This document shows positions 31,910 to 43,402 of a DNA stretch of 64,000 bases, one piece after another. Position 1 is the first letter of the stretch. Each line of letters starts with the position of its first letter. Made by a program: the position numbers and the translations under genes. Origin of the DNA: Adiantum capillus-veneris (Eukaryota; Streptophyta; Polypodiopsida; Polypodiales; Pteridaceae); contig CM043966.1 of NCBI GenBank assembly GCA_014529385.2, forward strand, positions 41,823,537-41,887,536, written 5' to 3'. The notes under the pieces are model-generated. The model ran no database searches and had not been told where the DNA came from. It saw only the letters and a list, made by a program, of their open reading frames with translations.

Positions 31910-33688
31910 TCAATACCAATCCCCTGCCTTCCCACTTAAGGTTAGGCTTAAAGCATTACTCTTATGCAGGTCATTGTGTTCTCCTAGAGAATCGTATATT
32001 TGTTCAAACACTTCGATATGCTTTCTCACATCCCCGTCTCCACTAAATTTTTGTGTGAGCTTGGCTATTTGTACTGCCTTACTCCTAGGGTCTCTATTAG
32101 GTGTGTTACGCATATTCTCAGCAATAGATCGACCAATAGCTTGAGAAAATGTTGCCAAGTCACCTAAGTGAGCAGGCACCATGGGTGAAGGCGCTCCAGA
32201 GACTACATGTGGAGTAGGTATTGGCATTGGGCTTGGCGCATAGGAAGCCCTTGGGTTCCAAGTTGGGTACGATGTTGTGCCATGTGGTGGCCCAAAGTTC
32301 ATATGTGTGGCCCTAGGCATAGCAGACATCGGATGTGACATGCTAATGCTAGCCGGTATAGTCCCATGGAAATAAAAACTTGGGTGTTGTGGTTGTGGAG
32401 CATAGGTAGTTGAAACAGTGGGAGGGGTAGGAACTACATGAGTGCGATGACCCATAGGTTCATATGATTGGTACACACTTGTAGGTACTATTGCAGGCAT
32501 TGAGCTACCATGTAGTGGTGCTTTACTAACAAATGAGGTCCATGGCGTGTTTCTCGGCATGCCCATTATTGGGGTAGGCATGGTAGCCATGGTGTCATCA
32601 AGGGAAAGACGAGCTAGACTTGGAAAGGTAAAGCTATCACTTGTGGGCTCAGATTGCATTGAGACCCCTGGAAAAACAACATATGGAGGATCCATCGGAC
32701 TTACCGAGCGAGTCTCCATTTGCAATAAGGTCGGTTGTTTAGCCTTTCCTGTATCCAAGAATCTCATGAGACCCATTGAAGGCATGTTGATCCCCTTGTT
32801 CAGTCTCTTTAACTCAATGACCCTATGGATGACTTCACAAACTCTTTGTTGTTGATCCTCCACACTAGTAGCACCCATTGTGGATTGTAGGACATCTAAC
32901 CAACCCACGTGATAGGTGTGACCTATGTACAGTTCGGTTAGAGTTTCGGTTTGTAGTTCGTACTCCCAGTTCTCATTTAAGAACGCTTCATCTAGGATTG
33001 AGGTGCTAGGGGTGTCCTCTGAGCTAGATGCAATGTTGCTTTCTAGGGGTTGGCCCTTAGTGGTTGCTAAGTCATGAGCACTCGATTTCTCTCCTAGCGA
33101 GGATATTGACATAGGGGCTTTCATTTTTAACTCTCTTTGTTGCTCCACCTTGCATAAGCTCTCGATTTCATTTTCCCTCGTTGCAAGGATATACCGCTCA
33201 ACCTCTTGCACTTTGACAAGGCTTCTACCATCAGGTAATATAACATCGGAGGGGAATAGATCTGAAGAGTCAGGGGGTGCAGTGAATGGAGTATTCACGT
33301 GCACACTCTCTAAGGGCATAGGGTCTACATTGGTCATGAATGGCGAATTTACTTCCCCACCCCCCTCATTTACATCATTAGCTCCATGTTCGGAGCGAGT
33401 AGTTCTACTAAAGGTTTCCTTCGAGCGGCAAAGCACGCTCGGCCCGGACTGTGGGCCCATGGCATGAATGTCTTGGCTTGAGCTATTGGGATTAGGCATT
33501 GGGAAACCCTCCATGACGTCGTAGTCATAGGAAGAGTCACTAGCCGCTATGTTTGGGTCTTGGTTTGTACTACCTTGGGTCCCCGTCGAGGGCCCGGAAC
33601 CTAAGGTAGGTGGATATTGAGAACTTGCGTAAGTCAAAATTCTCTCTAGTTTCTCCACCTTTAGCACACAACCAGAGCGCAGATGCAT
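31910..33688 (-). CDS. Gag N-terminal part
   Basis: A 592-codon open frame beginning MHLRSGCVLKVEKLERILTY. Mostly Ser/Pro-rich and disordered, with a Met/Pro/His-rich stretch (residues 380-490: MSHPMSAMPRATHMNFGPPH). The C-terminal 80 residues enter the capsid domain: KFSGDGDVRKHIEVFEQIYD and ALSLTLSGKAGDWY. A frame break at 31900-31910 separates it from the rest. At about 1250 residues in total Gag is much longer than is usual for gypsy elements. Confidence 0.75.
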   Translation of the reverse strand: MHLRSGCVLKVEKLERILTYASSQYPPTLGSGPSTGTQGSTNQDPNIAASDSSYDYDVMEGFPMPNPNSSSQDIHAMGPQSGPSVLCRSKETFSRTTRSEHGANDVNEGGGEVNSPFMTNVDPMPLESVHVNTPFTAPPDSSDLFPSDVILPDGRSLVKVQEVERYILATRENEIESLCKVEQQRELKMKAPMSISSLGEKSSAHDLATTKGQPLESNIASSSEDTPSTSILDEAFLNENWEYELQTETLTELYIGHTYHVGWLDVLQSTMGATSVEDQQQRVCEVIHRVIELKRLNKGINMPSMGLMRFLDTGKAKQPTLLQMETRSVSPMDPPYVVFPGVSMQSEPTSDSFTFPSLARLSLDDTMATMPTPIMGMPRNTPWTSFVSKAPLHGSSMPAIVPTSVYQSYEPMGHRTHVVPTPPTVSTTYAPQPQHPSFYFHGTIPASISMSHPMSAMPRATHMNFGPPHGTTSYPTWNPRASYAPSPMPIPTPHVVSGAPSPMVPAHLGDLATFSQAIGRSIAENMRNTPNRDPRSKAVQIAKLTQKFSGDGDVRKHIEVFEQIYDSLGEHNDLHKSNALSLTLSGKAGDWY

Positions 33689-34860
33689 GTGCCTTTGACA
33701 CCCTACAAGCGTCGGCGAATAACCTCGAAGGTTAACCGCTTACTTTTTTAGGCGTCCATTTTCACTCGTTTTTTTTATTTAATCTTTTTTAAGGATCGGT
33801 TTTTTGATTAAAGTGTGTAATAGCTCAAAACAAGCGTATCACTTAGAGGGTCGCGGTGTGCTTTACAGCACAACGTTCGGTCACCTGAAGCTCCGTTGGT
33901 CCTCAAAAAATGTCTACCTCTCTATAGCCCAGGGATTCCATAGCACCCCTAACCTCTCAAATAGCACCTTCAAATTGGCTAATTTGCACTAACAACTCCA
34001 CTTTAGCACACAGAATAACTATCTCATACCTTGCAAAAACACCTTCCAACACAAATGCACCTACCCTGCTCAACTCACCCTTTTCGACTCACAAAACACC
34101 CCGATTCTTCCCTCTTTTTAACACCCTTCAAGCTGCAGGCAAACCCTCTGCAAGCACTGGCCAATACACAAAGAGCGAGAGAAAAGGAGGGGAATGGGGA
34201 GAAGTAACATAAGAAATAAGAGCAAATATGTGGTATTATTGCATAGGGGAATAGTACAATCAAGTATGCAGCTTCAATGGCAAGCTTTGCACTACACAGG
34301 CTTGCAACTTTCAATCACACCCTCAGGCAAAAAAGCCCTCAAATTTTCACATTTACATTCTTTTATAGGGGTGTCTCTAGGAGGTCTAAAAAAGAAATAA
34401 GGGGTGAGCTTTCATCTCGTGCACTTCACTTAGAGCTCTTTTTGGAATTTCTTTGCATTGCTAGCACCTGGCATAGTTCATTTTTGGAAACAATTGCATG
34501 GTATACACATCTTAATGTCCACCCAACTCGGCTGCCCGACTTGCTCCTCTTGGGCCTTTGAATTCTCTCTCTATTGCCTTGCTTGATCTCGGCCCTCCCT
34601 CCCTTGCTAGATCTTTGAACAGCCTCTACCTCGCCTTCCCTTCACTACGGGAAACCGCGATACGAAATGAACAAGTTTAAAAAAGAAAAACCGCAAAAAT
34701 TACAATGAACTATTACAATGAACTGCTCCTCATATTTATATTGCACAAAAATACATTTTCATTGGAAAACAAAATGCATGTCAGTTACAATACGCATTTG
34801 GGTTTCAAAATGGTCTAGCATATACAGTGAAGGGCACAACCGGGTAGGGAGCAATAAGTC
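33689..34860 (-). other. Leader and possible 5' LTR of the gypsy element
   Basis: No convincing gene. TATAAAAG lies at 34361-34368 on the minus strand, about 670 bases upstream of gag, and the stretch ACTTTAGCACACA at about 33999 is shared with the leader of the element at 1-7340. I could not match this region to the LTR starting at 22869, nor find a primer binding site. Confidence 0.3.
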
Positions 34861-35423
34861 TTAACACAATCTTTTGCAAGCTCGTGAGCGGGTGGCTTTC
34901 TTTTCACCTTTGGAGCTTTCAGCCTTGTCCGAACCACAGGCTGTGCTTGCAATGTCTTCGGGTACCTCTTCCAGGCCAACTTTTCTTTTCAGCTGAGCTT
35001 TACGCAAAAAACCCCGGAGAGGGCTATTGTCACCAACTTCTATGTTGTCATTCTTCAAAGTTTCCCCTGAGCCACTAGACACTGTCTGCTGAGAAGCTTT
35101 TGCTTTGTCAGCTGCAGCAGGCATCGCTGGCACACGAGGCACACGAGGAGCCATGACAAAAAAATCATCTTCTTTTTCATCTTCTGAGTTCCTGCTCACA
35201 TCACCGCCTTCCTCCGTTGTTTTCATGCTTTCATTTGGCATCTGCAGGGAGCCCTCATCTACCCCTTCACTCCTTGCATCCAGCTCAACACCCTTCTCCG
35301 TCGAAGGGTTCTCACCTGTATCCAGCTCATCACTCTCCTCAGTCGAAAGGTACTCCATTACAGCCTTTCCCTTGCCCTTCGTGTCATGCACACTGCCCAC
35401 ATCACGGAGGGACTGCCTTAGGC
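34861..35423 (-). CDS. Last exon (C) of a host-like gene, acidic protein end
   Basis: Acceptor TTGCAG at 35424-35429, then an open frame to the stop at 34861 (about 187 codons). Rich in Glu, Ser and Asp (MPNESMKTTEEGGDVSRNSE) with basic C-terminus (KKATRSRACKRLC). Phase fits exon B exactly: exon B ends with one base of a codon and this exon supplies two. No domain; probably an intrinsically disordered tail, perhaps nuclear. Confidence 0.5.
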
Positions 35424-35539
35424 CTGCAACAAAAAACGTGGATTAAGACTCATATAAGCATGTCATGTATGCTAGAAAATGTTTGATATGCTGTGACTTG
35501 TGTGCGGCCTGGCATACATTGGAATCCATTATGTTGACA

Positions 35540-36470
35540 AGCCCAGTATGCTAATTCAAATTTTTGAGTATGCTAACTAGCATATCCAATATGCTAGTTT
35601 GCATCTGGAGATGGTAGCTTAGTTACTAGATTTTCCATTATGACAAACTTCCTCTAGTCTGTACACTGAGCACAAGTATGCTAATTAGCATACAAGATAT
35701 GCTAATTAGCATACTGGGTATACTAATGAGCATACTGGGTATGCTAATTAGCATACTGGATATGCTAATTAGCATACTGGGAGTGCTGGTAGCTAGCATA
35801 CAAGGATTGTCTTCAGTATGCTAATTAGCATATCCAGTATTCTAATTAGCATACCCAATATGCTATTTAGTATTCCCAGTATGCTAATTAGCATACCTAG
35901 TATGCTATTTAGCATATCCAATATGCTAATAAGAATATCCAGTATGCTAATCAACATACTCAGTACGTGAATCAGCATACCCAGTATGCTAATGAGCATT
36001 CCCACTATGCTAATTAGCATACCCAGTATGCTATTTAGCATATCCAGTATGCTAATAAGCATATCCATTATGATAATAAGCATATCCAGTATGCTAATCA
36101 GCATACCCAGTACGCTAATCAACATATCCAGTATGCTAATTAGCATATACAGTTTGCTAGTTAGCATTTGGATATGGTAGTTAACTTACTAGATATGCTA
36201 ATATGCCAAACTTACTCTAATCTGTTCACTGAGTACACGGTATGCTAATTAGCATATCCAGTTAGCACACTCAATATTCTCACTGGGTATGCTAATCAGC
36301 ATACCCAATATGCTAATTAGCATATCTAGTATGCTAATTAGCATATCTTGTGTTCTAATTAGCATACTGGGTATACCGAGTAGCATACTGGATATGCTAA
36401 TTAGCATATCCAGTTAACACACTAAATATTCTAATTACCACACTGGGTATGCTAATTAGCACACCCTGTA
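35540..36470. repeat. Palindromic satellite in the intron between exons B and C
   Basis: Dozens of copies of TATGCTAATTAGCATA or half-sites, joined by short linkers CCAGTA / CTGGGTA, giving units of about 21 bases. Linker orientation flips within the array (ACTGGGTA style on the left, ATCCAGTA style in the middle). The core is a perfect 16-base palindrome. Translation of the array on the minus strand gives a meaningless repeated Leu-Ile-Ser-Ile peptide. Confidence 0.9.
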
Positions 36471-36479
36471 CAATCTTAC

Positions 36480-36861
36480 CAGATGTTGGTGTGATTGGAT
36501 GTCTTTGCCCTGTGGGTTTCCAACACCATTCTTGTGGTATCCTTTGCTGGCAGGTCACAACTCTACATTTTGTCGATAAGGAGCATATAGCTGCAAAGCA
36601 GAGAAAGTGGTAGCTATGCCCACAGGGCATCTTGACCGTGGCGGAGATTCCCTTTACTTCAAGTGGAAAACTGCAGCCACTGCATGGGTTGATCATCGTC
36701 CCATCGCATACCCCTTCTATACTTTCTATAAAAGTGCCCATAGCCATATTACACAGGGCAGTGGGAATGGAGGAGCCTTGTAGCATCTTTCTCATGTGCA
36801 TTAGGAGCTGCAGTTGACCTTCACATGCATTCACTTTTGCTTCCATAACCTCCACATTAAT
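36480..36861 (-). CDS. Exon B of host-like gene, RING-like zinc domain
   Basis: Flanked by acceptor GTGTGCAG (ending 36862) and donor GTAAGA (36479). The open frame starts INVEVMEAKVNACEGQLQLL, likely helical, and then has a Cys/His pattern: CSGCSFPLEVKG, MPCGHSYHFLCFAAICSL, KCRVVTCQQRIPQEWC. The CGHSYH-x2-C piece is the centre of RING-type domains (CxH...C), so an E3 ubiquitin ligase or related zinc fold is a reasonable reading, but spacing of the last ligands is not standard. Phase to exon C fits; phase to exon A does not. Confidence 0.5.
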
Positions 36862-37062
36862 CTGCACACCAAAAAAAAGAGGAGCATGGTAAGTACATAG
36901 GTTTGTTGTGCACATATTCCAATCATACGGTAGAAGCATAAAAGTCACACACATACACGCTGACAAGTTGAGTCAGCAGCAAGAGTGTCCTCACTGTCAG
37001 GAAATGCCAAACCTTCCAATGTCTCTTTAAATGTCTCTATTTTTACTTTACACTCTATTTAC

Positions 37063-37846
37063 CTCTTTGCATCCACGTTGTCGCTCTGTAGTAACCTCTG
37101 TAATTCATTTTCAGCGTCGTGAAGCTTTTGTCTCATAGCAAGCACAATTGGGGTGACCCTAGCATTGCTTGCTTGGACAACCCTCGTAGCTTCAAAGTCT
37201 GATTTTGCAGTTAGAAGATTTTCTTTAGCATCTTGCAGTTGTTTGCTGAGAATTTCAGAGGCAGCCTTTATGTGCTGCAAATTGTCAACGCCAAAAAATG
37301 ACAGGCTTTCAGCCTGCTGGTGAGTGCTGTGGCGAGATATGGGTGTCTCCTTGGTATCCTCCTTCATTTCAGCTTGCGGCTCCTCGATGTTTAGACATAC
37401 ATTGTGCATCCTCCACTTTTCTACATGGGCCTCGTAGTACCCTTTCTCTCGGAGGTCCTGCAAATGCTGGACAGCGAATTCAACCCAATTGAATTGCATG
37501 GCTGAGCTACTTGCAATTGCCGCCGGGCTGAATTATTTTACAAACCCCTTGGCGAATGTAGAGTTGATCTCCATGTTTGTTGGGGGCTTCTGGTACACCT
37601 TGTAATGCAGCTGCATCACCTGGTCGAACATATCAGTACACAAACAACTGCATTTAATGGGATAGTGACTACGATTCTTTGACTCTCTGAAAACACTGAA
37701 CCACTCCACATCACTGATCTGATCCCACCTCACTAGTTTGGGGTTGGCACCAGCGAGGGAGAGGCCATGAACATCATTGAACTCTTCTGCTGTAATATAG
37801 AACTTGCTCTGTACTGGGACTGTAAACTTTGGAGCTTTCCATCGGC
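37063..37846 (-). pseudogene. Exon A of host-like gene, with in-frame stop
   Basis: Acceptor TGTGCAG (ending 37847) and donor AG/GTAAAT (37062). The frame reads WKAPKFTVPVQSKFYITAEE, LAGANPKLVRWDQISDVEWF, YPIKCSCLCTDMFDQVMQLH, then TAA at 37533-37535 and continues in the same frame with MQFNWVEFAVQHLQDLREKG and a coiled-coil-like stretch to DNVDAKR. The stop suggests a disabled gene or a sequence error. Exon A leaves two codon bases, exon B needs none, so a small exon between them (coding-like TLEGLAFPDSEDTLAADSTC at about 36960-37035) is probably missing from this model. The protein family is not recognised. Confidence 0.45.
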
Positions 37847-38079
37847 CTGCACACCCCCAATGTCACAAGATTAGCAATAGGAAAGTGTAGTATTGAGCAC
37901 TTCCTTCCAATTTCAAGGTTCAAATCAAACACTGGTTTGTGATTCTTGAGCCAGACTTCGACTTGAGCAATTGTATTTCAAGTGACTATTCACAAGATGT
38001 CCTACTGCTAAAGCCGACATCAAGGGACAACTCTCCAGCCAAGACAGCACCAGCTACTATCCTCGCAAATCATAATGAG

Positions 38080-38168
<89 letters not shown>

Positions 38169-38589
38169 CCGAGTCATCCTTCCCCTTTGTATGCAAGGTC
38201 TTTGCCATTGGGGATGCTGGGGAATCAGAGAGCTTCACCCTTTTTCAGGGCGGAGAAGAAGCAACAGAAAGTTTAGGGGTCGAATTTGTTTTTGGTTCTC
38301 TCTTACCTCTGGCCCCTGTGCCCCTCTTACCTTTGGCCCCTGCGTCCCGCTTCTCTCCATGCATGTTGACTGCCCCACTCCGCTTCTTTCCATGCATTTT
38401 GACTGCCCCACTCCCCTCAGAGTAACACTGCGTAAATGGTCAGGAAAGTGGATTCAGGGTGGTCTCCCTATTTTGAAATATTCGATGGATTCCCACACGT
38501 TTGAAAAGTTACACTCTCATTATGCTTACAAGATATGCTTGTTGCCACATGATAACTAGCACAAAAAGCATGACAAGTTAACATGCTTA

Positions 38590-38626
<37 letters not shown>

Positions 38627-38800
38627 TGTTTTGAAAGGATAGAAAGGCAATGGCCTCATGCTACTCATGAATGAAGAAAAGTATTTGCAAGATTGAAACT
38701 TTTTACAAGAGGAAGTGTGCAATTGGCTAGTAAACAAAAAAGGCTTACTGTCTAAAAATATACTCAACTAGATGGTTGAGACTTTATTTTTACCTAAAGT
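37847..38800. repeat. Spacer with (GA)n and (AC)n microsatellites
   Basis: (GA)n at 38082-38165 and (AC)n at 38593-38623. Between them is a C/T-rich stretch with a repeated CTTACCTCTGGCCCC / GCATTTTGACTGCCCCACTCC. Upstream exons of the gene to the left could lie here but none is convincing. Confidence 0.6.
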
Positions 38801-40023
38801 AAGGTATGTATCTCAAATTGCTGCATGAATATCACATAAGATAAATGAAGAAAAGGGCTCAAAAAGGTAGTAATTCAAGTGAATGATAACCATTTTATTG
38901 GAAGTGAGAGCCTATAGAGTAACTAAGAAGGTAGTGTTGCAAAAAATAAATAAATCATGATTGACTCTAGGATCATTTCCATCTCCCTAGTCAAGAACTT
39001 GAAGAAAATAAGTTTTTATGCGGTGGACCAAACCTCATTAGACAAAAAGTATTGATGTACATATGAGGCCTTGTTAGCTGCTTAGCTAGCAAGAGCCGGA
39101 GAAAGAGCATCAAAAGCCAATTGAACATATTAAAATCCCTTTGTATCATTAAAAAATCTCGCAAAGTCCAAAGCCATTGTAATATTATTGATTGCCAAGG
39201 AGTCTAAAGGGGCTGAGGGCCTCCAAGTCTGTAATCATATGCAGTTTCTAAGCTTTATAGTGAGACCAAATAGCTAGAAATCCATTCTTTGAATCTTGGC
39301 TAAGGAATAAAAGCTAATTTTTGTAATTAAAAACCTAAGTTTTTGGATAATATGAAGTAAGTACTTGCTGCAGATGCTCAACGCATGTCTACTGCTTCTT
39401 TGATTCTTTGTGTCTCTCTTGCACGGTGTTGCATTGATATTCCGAGCATACCAATGTGTTTGTAGGTGAAAGCTCTTCCATTTAACGTAAGTTTCTTGCG
39501 ATGAAAGTGTGATTTTACTTGTGCTGTCTACAAGCTTATTTTTCTCTCTCTATACACCATATACACACCAAAACTGGTTTTTGACCTTAGGAAAAGACAG
39601 AGCACGTCTAGAGGAAGCTATAGAGTGCTTCAGAGTTTGAAATTGACTGACCTAAAATAGGCTATTTATCTTAGGTGCAATTTTGTTCGAGTGTTAGAAA
39701 TGAAATTTAAGTACATGTTAGCATTAAGGATACTCTGCTTATGCTAGGCATAAACTTTTGTTGCATTGGGAGACTCGTAGCTATACCAAATCATCGGAAC
39801 AAGCTTGTGGTAAGGAAAGTAGCTTTTGATGTCTGACACACATTTGAGACTGAGATAGGTAGGAATGGCTTAGACTTGGGTTTTTTGAGAAATTAGATAT
39901 CTCTTGTAGCCTCCATGCACTGGTTGGGGGTCATCTACGTCCCACGGATTGAAATTCTATGTCTATGGTTCTCGCTTTGCTAGCATCAATATGGTGAGGC
40001 TTGGCAGTCAGTGGCCGACATTT

Positions 40024-40041
40024 TGGCGCCATTACCGGGAA
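40024..40041 (+). other. Primer binding site, Asp tRNA type
   Basis: TGGCGCCATTACCGGGAA, two changes from the TGGCGCCGTTGCCGG site typical of Athila-type plant elements, three bases after the CA end of the presumed LTR. Confidence 0.75.
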
Positions 40042-40392
40042 TGAGGCAACCTAGATTAGAGAAAAAGCCAAAGTAATTACTTAAATTTCCATTACTTCCT
40101 CTAGTTTCGGCTAGAGTAACACCTTTTTTAAGTTTATGATGGTTGAGAGGTGTTTGAGAGTAGGGATATTTGGTAAGGACCTCGGGAGCTTTAGTTAGTA
40201 GGACTGATTAGGTAGAGGGTCCTTGAGACGAGCTAGTGGTTGGTAAGGGCATCACCTAAGTAGAGAGTGGGGATTTCAGATTGAAGGTTGAACTTTTTAT
40301 CTTTTGTATTGTTTTTTCATGTTTAGTAAGAGTAGGGTAAGTATAAAGCCATGATTATTGCACCTGAATAAAACCAAAAAATTGTCAAATCT

Positions 40393-41144
40393 ATCTTAGG
40401 CACGCCGAAGATAGGCAGAGGGTTTCTGGGGCTGACATGGTACAACTAAACTTGCAAGGTGGTAGACCAACTTGATCATACCACTCACTTTGATTTTGGA
40501 AACATTTGGATCAATAAAACACTTGGCCAAGCCCAAAATTGAAAAAAAAACCATCAGACTTCAGAGAAATCAACAAGGAAAAGTCAAATCAGGCTAAAAC
40601 TGGAAACCAGGGTGTGGATAAATCCTAAAACTTGTGGAAAAAGAATGTGTGAAGAAAAAAATGAAAAATGTGTAAATTTGAAAGAGATTTATCTTAAGTG
40701 TGCCGCAGATAGAAAGCTCTCCAGAGAGGGTATTTAACCAAAAATTCAACTTAAAGAGTCTATTTACACTATGAGACAACTCTTGAGCAAGTTTCATCAA
40801 ATTTGGGCCCTGTGTAAGGATACAAACACCAAGAAAACTAGAAAACCAAGCCACGGGATAAAAAATAGTCATAAAAGCATTGGTGAATTGTCCAAACTTT
40901 GTGAAACTCATTGTGCAAGCTTGAAATCACGTGTAGAATCCACTCCAAGTCACACTAGCCAAAAAAATGATGAAATATATAAGATTTATCTTAGGTGCAC
41001 CGAGGATAAATCTCCCACCAGAAAAGAAATTTTGTCATTTTGACACCAAGATTGACTTTGGGAAGCTGTGGACACTTTAATTGTGTGATAAAAGTTGAAA
41101 TAGACTGTACAGATAGGTGCAGCCATCTTAGGCGCACCTAAGAT
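40393..41144 (+). repeat. Leader motif ATCTTAGG-GCACC-AAGAT, four copies
   Basis: Near-palindromic 20-mers at 40393-40412 (ATCTTAGGCACGCCGAAGAT), 40691-40710, 40988-41007 and 41125-41144 (ATCTTAGGCGCACCTAAGAT); a half-site lies near 39668. Spacings 298, 297 and 137. The surrounding sequence is only weakly repeated. The motif could fold as a hairpin with 8-9 pairs. Confidence 0.7.
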
Positions 41145-41559
41145 AAAATTGAGCAAAAATTTCACATTTTTTGCACATAAGGTCTATTGGGCACTAGAAA
41201 AATGAATTTTTGTATATTTTGTGACTCAAGATTGACAAATTGTGGAATCACATACGGCTTTAAGTGTTGGCATGTAAGGAATTGCGACTTTGTGAGGACA
41301 AAAGAGAAAACATCAAAATCACTGCGTTTGAAACCAAAGACAGCCTTCTAGGTTTCAAGTACCAGTTCAATTAAGTTGTGTAAATCCATATATGAACCTA
41401 AGATCTGGTAGAGTTTTGGGAAACTTGATTGACTTAGGAGAGAATAGGAGCAGAGCGTCCAGAGAACAGAGCGTAAACCAAGGGAGACCGTTAGAAACTA
41501 TTGCAGAATAAGTGCCACTCTTACTCCGATTCAAGATCATACATGTCTTCTTTTTTGAC

Positions 41560-42770
41560 ACAATGAGGAACAGGGACCTCTCTCAAGTTCAAGCACATCT
41601 TGACTTTTTTCAAGCCCAACAATTATGAAGCCCGTATATATTTGGAAGAGTTTGCAGTGAGGATAGACAACCATACCTTTGATTTTGAAGAGGAGTTTAG
41701 GGAAAATAAACAAGACAACCTGTATGTAGAACCAAAATGGAGTACAATATCACAAGATACAAGACCCTGATTCAGTGGATAAATGGGGATGAGAGGTTGA
41801 TACTCTAATACTAGATAAGGCTGTAAAGGAGGGACCTCCAATGTTAGAATTAGAGAGGTATGTGTTAACAGATGCTAAACCATTAAAACACATCCCCATT
41901 GATAACCCAAGACTTGGAGTTTATTACTAGGGAGTTTATTGCTAGAAAGAAAACAATATTAAGGATTTGGTATGGACTACCCAAGGAAAATCAAGGAAAA
42001 GGGACTAGCAAAACTTCCCGCTCTCATCTCTTTAGGGATTGTTACAACAATAATTTTGTCATGATAACTTTGAAGGAGATTGAACAAACCAAATACCAGG
42101 GACACTTTATCCATGAAGTGATCATGGGAACTGTATAGGAAATTGATCGAGATGTGGATTCAAATGGTAGATCTTATGATAGCATGGCCAATCAATGGAG
42201 AAGCACAACAAGGAGTAGCCACCTCAATGATACCAACAGAGAAAGAAAGGCGGAAACCACCTATAACAGGGGAGGAATGAGTGACATGAGAACGAGAAGA
42301 GGTCCACATGAGTCACACTTACCAAACAGCTGGTTTGAGGATTAATGGGAGAAACACCGGCTAAAAGGGAGAGAGTGGATATTGAACACAATTGTAGAGT
42401 CAGACTAGCAGATTTCCAAAAGTGGGTTAAAAAATATAGCAGGATTGGGGACCCATATGACCATTTGCCCAACTTTAGACACGTTTAATGACTTGCTGGC
42501 TTTGGCCATGAGATTTGTTGCTATTTGTTCTAAAATGGGCTTAAATCATAGTACTATGGCACGAATCTATAGTTTCAAATGGAAACAAGGAGAAGCTGTC
42601 AAAGATAGCATGAGTCAAATGAGGTAGTACATTGACAAATGCCTGGAGTTGGAGATCTCACTGTTTCTAGAGCGGCTATTGAAAAAATATTTGCATGCTA
42701 TTTTGTATATAGAAACATATGACTTGGAAAGCATGAAGTTTACATGCGATTGACTTGAGTGATAATTGTG
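41560..42770 (+). pseudogene. Decayed gag of the Athila-like element
   Basis: Frames switch often. Recognisable Gag pieces: FNDLLALAMRFVAICSKMGL, ARIYSFKWKQGEAVKDSMSQ and, after a stop, YIDKCLELEISLFLERLL followed by YLHAILYIETYDLESMKF. These fit the capsid domain of plant gypsy Gag. The upstream pieces 41899-42138 and 42154-42345 are N-terminal and not well conserved. Confidence 0.65.
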
Positions 42771-43402
42771 ATATCTTCAATGAGGAAAGAAAAGCTAAAG
42801 ATACTTAGAGCAAGAGAAACACATCCACTATGGCAACACAAGTAGGACCAATAGATACAGCTCCTACCAATGCGATAGAGGACATGCTTAAACACATGAA
42901 TGATATGATGAACAACATGCAAAGAACGTCCTTAGGAAAGGTTCCACCCTTGCATCTGCAAGCTCCACAATATGCCTCTATACGTCTCACATTCTTATCC
43001 AGTTCAGAGATTGGGGATTGAAACAGTCAGACTCTACAAAAGCTGAAACCTTGCAAGCACTATCATCTTACTTAGGCAAGAATGAAGAAAAATCAATGGT
43101 GTGCCAAACAAAAAAACTAGAAAGGCCAAGATAGACTTTGGATGTGGCTAATTTACAATCCATTATGTTGACACCAATTCAATGCACAATCACTTTAGGT
43201 GAGCTACTGAAATTGAGACCACACCTTTGGGAGATATACAAACTAACATGGGAAGGATGGGATTGAAAGGAGCATCTCAAATGAACCTAGAAAAATTGTA
43301 AAAAGAAGAGACACAAACTAGACTTGTCAAGTCGGTACCTATGAATAAGGTCGGGGACTATTGTGAAGGGAATGAGGGAAACACGACCCTTCAAGGACAA
43401 CT

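Larger units (their letters stand above)
22681..34620 (-). mobile_element. Large Athila/Tat-like gypsy element with extra domain after integrase
   Basis: Minus-strand order: very long Gag with four zinc knuckles, protease, acidic linker, RT (split by a DNA transposon), RNase H, integrase, then a second retropepsin-like domain and GYY tail, then polypurine tract and LTR start at 22869. RT and RNase H signatures (SFLDGYSNYNQI; ALLYLVNKPCSTRRI) are those of the Athila/Tat side of gypsy elements, and there is no chromodomain. Many stops and frame changes show it is inactive. A matching 5' LTR was not found. A minus-strand TATA box at 34361-34368 may lie in one; the right boundary of 34620 is a guess from a TG-start (TGTTCAAAG). 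Confidence 0.75.

Noticed and set aside
34861-35423. Part of the gypsy element Gag
   Set aside because: It has a splice acceptor, a phase match with a zinc-domain exon further right and no Gag motif.
35793-36167. Open frame of 124 codons with repeated Leu-Ile-Ser-Ile
   Set aside because: It is only the translation of the palindromic satellite.
37939-38559. 206-codon plus frame across a GA tract
   Set aside because: Arg-Glu repeats come from the microsatellite; the remainder has no motif. The frames over 43891-44238 are rejected for the same reason.
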